A stretch of 64,000 bases of DNA, from NCBI RefSeq assembly GCF_004217135.1, contig NZ_SHKK01000001.1, forward strand, positions 5,084,001-5,148,000, in the 5' to 3' direction. Position numbers and translations under genes: made by a program. Below are positions 59,519 to 64,000 of the stretch, in pieces. The stretch comes from Micromonospora violae (GTDB lineage: Bacteria; Actinomycetota; Actinomycetes; Mycobacteriales; Micromonosporaceae). How positions within the stretch are numbered: the first letter of the stretch is position 1; each line of letters opens with the position of its first letter. A model generated the notes under the pieces. It searched no databases and was not told the origin of the DNA. It worked only from the letters and a program-made list of their open reading frames with translations.

Positions 59519-60025
59519 TCAGACCACCAGGGCCAACCACTTGCGGTACGCGGTGGCGAACGGCTCGGTGCCGTCGCCCAGGGCCCCGAGCAGCCGTTGG
59601 GCCGCAGCCTCGGCCTCGGCCACCACGTCGTCCGGGTAGCCGAACCGGGCCCGGTGCTCGGCGAACTCGTCCTCGTCGAGCAACTCCACCAGGCCGGTGG
59701 CTCGACGCCGGACCACGTCCAGATCAAGGTCGATCAGGTGGACGGTGTCGTCGGACTCCCAGCGGGCCGGGGTGGTGATGTCGCAGTAGACCTCGCTGGT
59801 CCGGGGCGGGGGGTTGAACATGGCCGTCCACCAGGCGCGATGCGGCACCAGCAGCACGAACGGGATCTTCTCCACCGAGGGCCGGCCGTGGTAGACCGAC
59901 TCGGTGCCCTCGGGCACGCCGAGCCAGATGCCGAGATCATCCTCAGTGAGCCGGCGTGCCGGGTAGTCGCGGTGGGCGCTGCCGTCGTACTTGCGGTAGA
60001 TCACGCGGACCACGTCGCTCGGCAT
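59519..60025 (-). CDS. DUF402 domain protein
   Basis: The 168-residue protein begins VVRVIYRKYDGSAHRDYPAR and carries PFVLLVPHRAWWTAMFNPPP and VHLIDLDLDVVRR, then ELLDEDEFAEHRARFGYPDD, which fits the FomD/DUF402 barrel. The acidic LDLD and DEDE clusters could bind metal and phosphate; some DUF402 proteins are nucleotide phosphatases. TAGGGT lies 7 bases before the ATG. It is transcribed from the gap it shares with the helicase gene. Confidence 0.85.
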   Translation of the reverse strand: MPSDVVRVIYRKYDGSAHRDYPARRLTEDDLGIWLGVPEGTESVYHGRPSVEKIPFVLLVPHRAWWTAMFNPPPRTSEVYCDITTPARWESDDTVHLIDLDLDVVRRRATGLVELLDEDEFAEHRARFGYPDDVVAEAEAAAQRLLGALGDGTEPFATAYRKWLALVV

Positions 60026-60168
60026 GATTCGCACCCTAACCGATACTGCCCACGCGTCGTAGCGCGGCCGTAACCGGGCGGCGTCGGCCGTACGCCCGGC
60101 CCGGTCGACCGCACGCCACGCGGCGGATGGGCGCGGCCGGTGTCGGCGGCGCCGGGTACCGTCGCACG

Positions 60169-62331
60169 GTGACTCCGCCCCGCACCGCCACCGGTTCCGC
60201 CACCCCGTCGGCCCGTGCGAAGGGCCGGCGGCGGGGTGCCCGGCCCAGTGGCACCGAGCTGCTGGCGGCGGCGGTCGGCGCGGTGCCCGGCGGCGCGGAG
60301 CGTCCCGGCCAGTTGCAGATGACCACCGCGATCGAGGAGTGCGTGGCCGGCGGTGAGCATCTGCTCGTGCAGGCCGGCACCGGCACCGGCAAGTCGCTGG
60401 CGTACCTCGCTCCGGCGCTCACCGTGGACGGCCCGGTGGTGGTCTCCACCGCCACCCTGGCGTTGCAGTCCCAGCTTGTCGACCACGACCTGCCCCGGCT
60501 CGCCGACGCGGTCGAGCCGGTGCTCGGCCGTCGGCCCACCTTCGCCGTGCTCAAGGGCCGCCACCACTACCTGTGCCTCGCCCGACTGGACAACTCCACC
60601 GAGGAGGAGCCGGAGGACACCCTCTTCGACGCCCCCGCGGCGCGTCCCGGTGGCGGGACGAAGTGGCTCGGTGAGGCGGGCCGGTTGGGCAAGCAGATCG
60701 AGCGGCTGCGGGACTGGGCCGAGAAGACCGCCACCGGCGACCGGGACGAACTCGACCCGGGCGTCGACGACCAGGCCTGGCGGTTGGTGTCGATGCCGGC
60801 CCGCGAGTGCGTCGGCGCGACCCGTTGCCCGTTCGGGCAGGAGTGCTTCGCGGAGGCGTCCCGGGCCCGCGCCCGGGAGGCCGACATCGTGGTGACCAAC
60901 CACAGCCTGCTCGCTGTCGACATGCTCGCCGACCGGCACATCGTGCCACCGCACAAGCTGCTCATCGTCGACGAGGCGCACGAGCTGGCCGACCGGGTCT
61001 CCTCGGCGGCGCAGGCGGAGCTGGTGCCCGAGTTGGTCGACCGGACCGCCCGACGGGCCCGTACGTTGCTGCGACCGGAGACGGCCGAGGCGCTCACCGC
61101 CGCCGGCGACGCCCTCGCGGTCGGCCTGGCCGAAGCCCCGGCCGGGCGGCTGACCGCGGGGTTGCCGACGCCGCTGCGGGAGGCGTGCACGCTGCTCGAC
61201 GCGGCGACCCGCACCGCCCTGGACGCGATCGGTGAGGTCAAGTCCGACGACCCCGACCCGGTCCGCAAGCAGCAGGCCAAGGCCGCCCTGGACGAGCTGT
61301 CCACCACCGCGCAGCGGTTGCTGGAGGAGGCCGACCACGACGTGGCCTGGGTGGAGAAGAACGACAGTGGCAGCCGTCGGGCGCTGGTGGTCGCGCCGCT
61401 GTCGGTGGCGGGCACCCTCGCCACCCACCTGTACGACGAACGCACCGTCGTCGCCACCTCGGCGACCCTGGCGCTGGGCGGCCGGTTCGACACGGTCGCC
61501 CGCGCCCTCGGGCTGGACGCGCCACCGCCCGCCCCGCCGACCCCCGCCGCGGCCGCGCTGGCCGCCCGCACCGGCCCGGGTCGGCCGGCCGCCGAGACGC
61601 CGGCCCGTCGCCTCGCGGGCGACGTCACCCTGAACGCCGTCGTGCCGGCCACCGAGGGCCCCGGGTGGCGGTCACTCGACGTCGGTTCACCGTTCGACTA
61701 CGCCCGGCAGGGCATCCTGTACGTCGCCGCGCACCTTCCCCGTCCCAGCGTCTCCGGGCTGCCCGAGGCGGCCGGGGAGGAGCTGCTCGGGCTGGTCGAG
61801 GCGCTCGGTGGTCGTACCCTCGGGCTCTTCTCCTCCCGGCGGGCCGCGCAGCAGGCGGCGGAGCTGGTGCGCGCGCGGACCGACCTGCCGGTGCTGCTCC
61901 AGGGCGAGGAGGCGCTGCCGCTGCTGGTGCGTCGCTTCCGTGAGGAGCGCGCCAGCTGCCTGTTCGGGGTGATGTCGCTCTGGCAGGGGGTGGATGTGCC
62001 GGGCGACTCCTGCCAGCTCGTCGTCATCGACCGGCTGCCCTTCCCCCGCCCGGACGAACCGCTGGCGGCGGCCCGGGCGGCGGCCGTGGACGCGGGCGGT
62101 GGCTCTGGCTTCGCGGCGGTCAGCGTGCCCATCGCGGCGGTCCGGCTGGCGCAGGGCGTGGGCCGGCTGATCCGGGCGACCGGCGACAAGGGCGTGGTCG
62201 CGGTGCTCGACTCCCGGTTGGAGACGGCCCGAGGCTACGGGCCGTTCCTGCGCCGGTCGCTGCCACCGTTCTGGTACACGACCCGTCCCGAGGTGGCCCG
62301 GGGCGCCCTGGAACGCCTGGCCAAGTCCTGA
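60169..62331 (+). CDS. dinG: DinG/XPD-like ATP-dependent helicase with Fe-S cluster
   Basis: The 720-residue superfamily 2 helicase has a Q-motif region (RPGQLQM), Walker A QAGTGTGKS (68-76), and an iron-sulfur domain with four cysteines around CVGATRCPFGQECFAEAS. It also has DEAH-box LLIVDEAHELADR with VTNHSLLAVD before it, and a C-terminal motor GVMSLWQGVDVPGDSC with VGRLIRATGDKGVVAVLD. It unwinds DNA 5' to 3'. GTG 60169 is preceded by TACCGT at 6 bases; an ATG at 60127 would add 14 residues. Confidence 0.92.
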   Translation: MTPPRTATGSATPSARAKGRRRGARPSGTELLAAAVGAVPGGAERPGQLQMTTAIEECVAGGEHLLVQAGTGTGKSLAYLAPALTVDGPVVVSTATLALQSQLVDHDLPRLADAVEPVLGRRPTFAVLKGRHHYLCLARLDNSTEEEPEDTLFDAPAARPGGGTKWLGEAGRLGKQIERLRDWAEKTATGDRDELDPGVDDQAWRLVSMPARECVGATRCPFGQECFAEASRARAREADIVVTNHSLLAVDMLADRHIVPPHKLLIVDEAHELADRVSSAAQAELVPELVDRTARRARTLLRPETAEALTAAGDALAVGLAEAPAGRLTAGLPTPLREACTLLDAATRTALDAIGEVKSDDPDPVRKQQAKAALDELSTTAQRLLEEADHDVAWVEKNDSGSRRALVVAPLSVAGTLATHLYDERTVVATSATLALGGRFDTVARALGLDAPPPAPPTPAAAALAARTGPGRPAAETPARRLAGDVTLNAVVPATEGPGWRSLDVGSPFDYARQGILYVAAHLPRPSVSGLPEAAGEELLGLVEALGGRTLGLFSSRRAAQQAAELVRARTDLPVLLQGEEALPLLVRRFREERASCLFGVMSLWQGVDVPGDSCQLVVIDRLPFPRPDEPLAAARAAAVDAGGGSGFAAVSVPIAAVRLAQGVGRLIRATGDKGVVAVLDSRLETARGYGPFLRRSLPPFWYTTRPEVARGALERLAKS

Positions 62332-62338
62332 GCAGGCC

Positions 62339-63649
62339 CTACGGTGCCTGGGAGGCGACGACCACGGCGTCGGGCGGGGTGTCCGGGACCCGTCGGGCGG
62401 CGAGCCTGCGGACCGCGGTGTTCAGCACCGCGATGAGCGGCACGGAGACCAGCGCGCCGGTGATGCCGGCGAGCACGACACCGGCGGCGATCCCGATGAT
62501 CACCGCGAGCGGGTGGAGAGCGACCGCCCGTCCCATGATCAGCGGCTGGAGCACGTGCCCCTCGATCTGCTGGACGCCGATCACCGCGCCCAGGATGATC
62601 AAGGCGGTGACCGGGCCGCTGTCGACGAGGGCCACCAGCACCGCCACGCCGCCGGAGAGCGCCGCACCGACGATCGGGATGAACGCGCCGAGGAAGACCA
62701 ACGCGGCCAGCGGGAAGGCGAACGGGATGTCGAAGATGACCAGGAAGATGCCGATGCCGACCGCGTCGATGAAGGCGACCAGCACGGTCGCGCGGACGTA
62801 GGCGACAAGCGTCTGCCAGGAGGCGCGGCCCGCGTCGTCGACCTTCCACCGGGCGGCCACCGGCAGCAGCCGGACCAGGAAACGCCAGATCTTGTTGCCG
62901 TCGCGCAGGAAGAAGAACGTCGCGAACAGGACCAGCAGCGTTCCGGTCAGCACCTCGGCCAGCGTCGCGGCGGTGTTCAGCGCGCCGCTGGTGAATTTCG
63001 AGGTGTTGTTGTTGATCCAGAGCTGCGCCTCGTCGATGTAGCGGTCGAGTTGGGTGTCGGAGAGGTGCAGCGGACCCGTCTTCAGCCAGTTCTGGATCTG
63101 CCGGACACCCTCCGACGACTTCTCGCTCAGCTCCGGTACGCCGCGGATGAACTCGTTGACCACCAGCGTCAGCGTGCCGATCACCGCGGCCAGACCACCG
63201 ACCAGCACCACCGCCGTCGCCAACGACCGGGGGAACCGGGCCCGCAGCAGCCAGCCCACCGCCGGGGCGAGCAACGCGGAGAGCAGCAGCGCGATGGCCA
63301 GCGGAATGATCACGATCTTGACCGTGCCGACGATCCGCAGGAGTGCCCAGGCGACCACGCCGATCACGATCAGTCGCCAACACCACGCGGCGGCGATCCG
63401 CAGCCCGTGCGGAACGTCGGCGTCGTCCCGACTGGAGGTGGAGCTGTGCAGATCCGTCGGAGGTTCCGCGCCGTAGACCGAGGCGCTGGGCGGCGCGGTC
63501 GGACCCGGCACCGCCGGCGACGCCACCCGGGCCGCCTCCGACACGTCGTTCAGCGCGTCACCCGATGCGCCCGGGTCGGCGCGCACCGCGGCCCGTCGTG
63601 ACTGGTAGACGCGGCGAAGCCGCTCGCGTACCTGCTCGAAGCGGCTCAA
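62339..63649 (-). CDS. AI-2E/PerM-family transporter
   Basis: The 436-residue protein has a cytoplasmic start (about 90 residues), then eight segments. PLAIALLLSALLAPAVGWLL, LATAVVLVGGLAAVIGTLTL and the cytoplasmic half NEFIRGVPELSEKSSEGVRQ are visible, as is the GAVIGVQQIEGHVLQPLIMG signature of AI-2E exporters. TTG 63649 is chosen because AGGAGGTGCGC precedes it; the frame remains open to 63793 without a site. Solute unknown. Confidence 0.88.
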   Translation of the reverse strand: MSRFEQVRERLRRVYQSRRAAVRADPGASGDALNDVSEAARVASPAVPGPTAPPSASVYGAEPPTDLHSSTSSRDDADVPHGLRIAAAWCWRLIVIGVVAWALLRIVGTVKIVIIPLAIALLLSALLAPAVGWLLRARFPRSLATAVVLVGGLAAVIGTLTLVVNEFIRGVPELSEKSSEGVRQIQNWLKTGPLHLSDTQLDRYIDEAQLWINNNTSKFTSGALNTAATLAEVLTGTLLVLFATFFFLRDGNKIWRFLVRLLPVAARWKVDDAGRASWQTLVAYVRATVLVAFIDAVGIGIFLVIFDIPFAFPLAALVFLGAFIPIVGAALSGGVAVLVALVDSGPVTALIILGAVIGVQQIEGHVLQPLIMGRAVALHPLAVIIGIAAGVVLAGITGALVSVPLIAVLNTAVRRLAARRVPDTPPDAVVVASQAP

Positions 63650-63795
63650 GCGCACCTCCTGGCAGAAAAACCGGCCCGCCCACGGCGACCGGTCGGACAG
63701 TGTACGTCCGTTCCGCACACCGTAGGGCGGTTCAGCCACCCAATGCCCCGACCACCTTCGGCGTAACCACTGGCAGGCCACCGTCGGCCACACGG

Positions 63796-63808
63796 TAGCG
63801 TCTGCGGC
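63796..63808 (+). promoter_or_regulatory. leaderless promoter of the GroES-like gene
   Basis: TAGCGT (63796-63801) lies 7 bases before the GTG at 63809 in the gap shared with the AI-2E-family gene. Confidence 0.5.
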
Positions 63809-64000
63809 GTGACCGCCGACAACGACATCGACGCCGGCCTGCCGATCCGCCTACTGCACGACCGCGTGCTGGTGCGGATGGAGGGCAGCGAGGGCGAACG
63901 CCGCTCCACCGCTGGCATCGTCATTCCGGCGACCGCCGCGGTCGGCAAGCGCCTCGCCTGGGCCACCGCGGTCGGGGTGGGGCCGAACGTCCGCGCCATC
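63809..64000 (+). CDS. GroES-like co-chaperonin, 5' part (cut by window end)
   Basis: The 64 visible residues read IRLLHDRVLVRMEGSEGERR, then STAGIVIPATAAVGKRLAWA and VGVGPNVRAI, which fits the 10-kDa chaperonin fold (PLHDRVLV and a GIVIPATA mobile-loop equivalent). The N-terminal extension (VTADNDIDAGLP) is unusual. A leaderless promoter element precedes the GTG. The end lies outside the window. It may be a GroES paralogue rather than the groESL operon copy. Confidence 0.85.
   Translation, partial: MTADNDIDAGLPIRLLHDRVLVRMEGSEGERRSTAGIVIPATAAVGKRLAWATAVGVGPNVRAI

Noticed and set aside
1..64000. tRNA, rRNA, insertion sequences and prophage genes
   Set aside because: No cloverleaf-like or rRNA stretch, transposase, integrase or phage structural gene could be recognised in any frame.

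Overview
The window comes from a high-GC actinobacterium, most likely Micromonospora or another Micromonosporaceae genus. The signs are very strong G/C bias at third codon positions, frequent GTG starts, mycothiol enzymes (MshA, MshD and an MDMPI-domain protein), a SenX3-RegX3/PhoU phosphate control locus, GlnR, an HBHA-like protein, and a gene order that resembles mycobacterial chromosomes. No rRNA, tRNA, CRISPR array, transposase or integrase was recognised. Most of it looks like core chromosome.

Region by region. 1-17.4 kb: a block resembling the mycobacterial murB-mshA-gpm-senX3-regX3-ppx neighbourhood (sugar-phosphate isomerase, Ppx/GppA, Cys-rich protein, RegX3, SenX3, PhoU, GpmA, YbjN, MshA, SDR, methyltransferase, MurB, MDMPI enzyme). 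It is interrupted by a CopG/Doc toxin-antitoxin pair, two tandem MFS transporters and a histone-H1-like fusion protein. 17.5-23.2 kb: a cellobiose/oligosaccharide operon of CebEFG type with a GH1 beta-glucosidase and a LacI-family regulator, preceded by two palindromic operators. 23.3-26.4 kb: an accessory-looking stretch with a CdiI-like immunity protein, a RidA fragment, a two-domain GNAT, and an XRE regulator divergent from two small genes, one of them frameshifted. 26.4-40 kb: housekeeping genes (macro domain, EI24, WYL regulator, SDR, AlaX, hydrolases, the HBHA locus, asparaginase, BKACE, YgfZ-Fur, PabC, nitrobindin, DsrE). 39.6-50 kb: SCP2-domain protein with a glycogen-debranching-type enzyme, an atypical winged-helix regulator, the CysA2-SseC operon behind a cysteine-rich leader peptide, LmeA, a membrane protein, GlnR, a polysaccharide deacetylase and MshD. 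50-64 kb: pstSCAB, a Nudix hydrolase, a Gfo/Idh oxidoreductase, DUF47-Pit, PPK2, a DUF402 protein, a DinG-like helicase, an AI-2E-family exporter, and the start of a GroES-like gene cut by the window edge.

How the parts fit. Phosphate is the main theme. SenX3/RegX3/PhoU sense supply; pstSCAB (high affinity) and Pit-DUF47 (low affinity) import it; PPK2 and Ppx/GppA handle polyphosphate. Eleven-base GTTCAC-type direct repeats (PHO boxes) lie at three places: senX3/phoU, pstS, and upstream of DUF47-pit. Many starts are preceded by TANNNT six to eight bases before the start codon, which points to widespread leaderless transcription. Non-coding structure includes a two-copy inverted-repeat element in convergent intergenic regions, a wobble-preserving 48-base hairpin, a 59-bp tandem duplication, and several very small genes.
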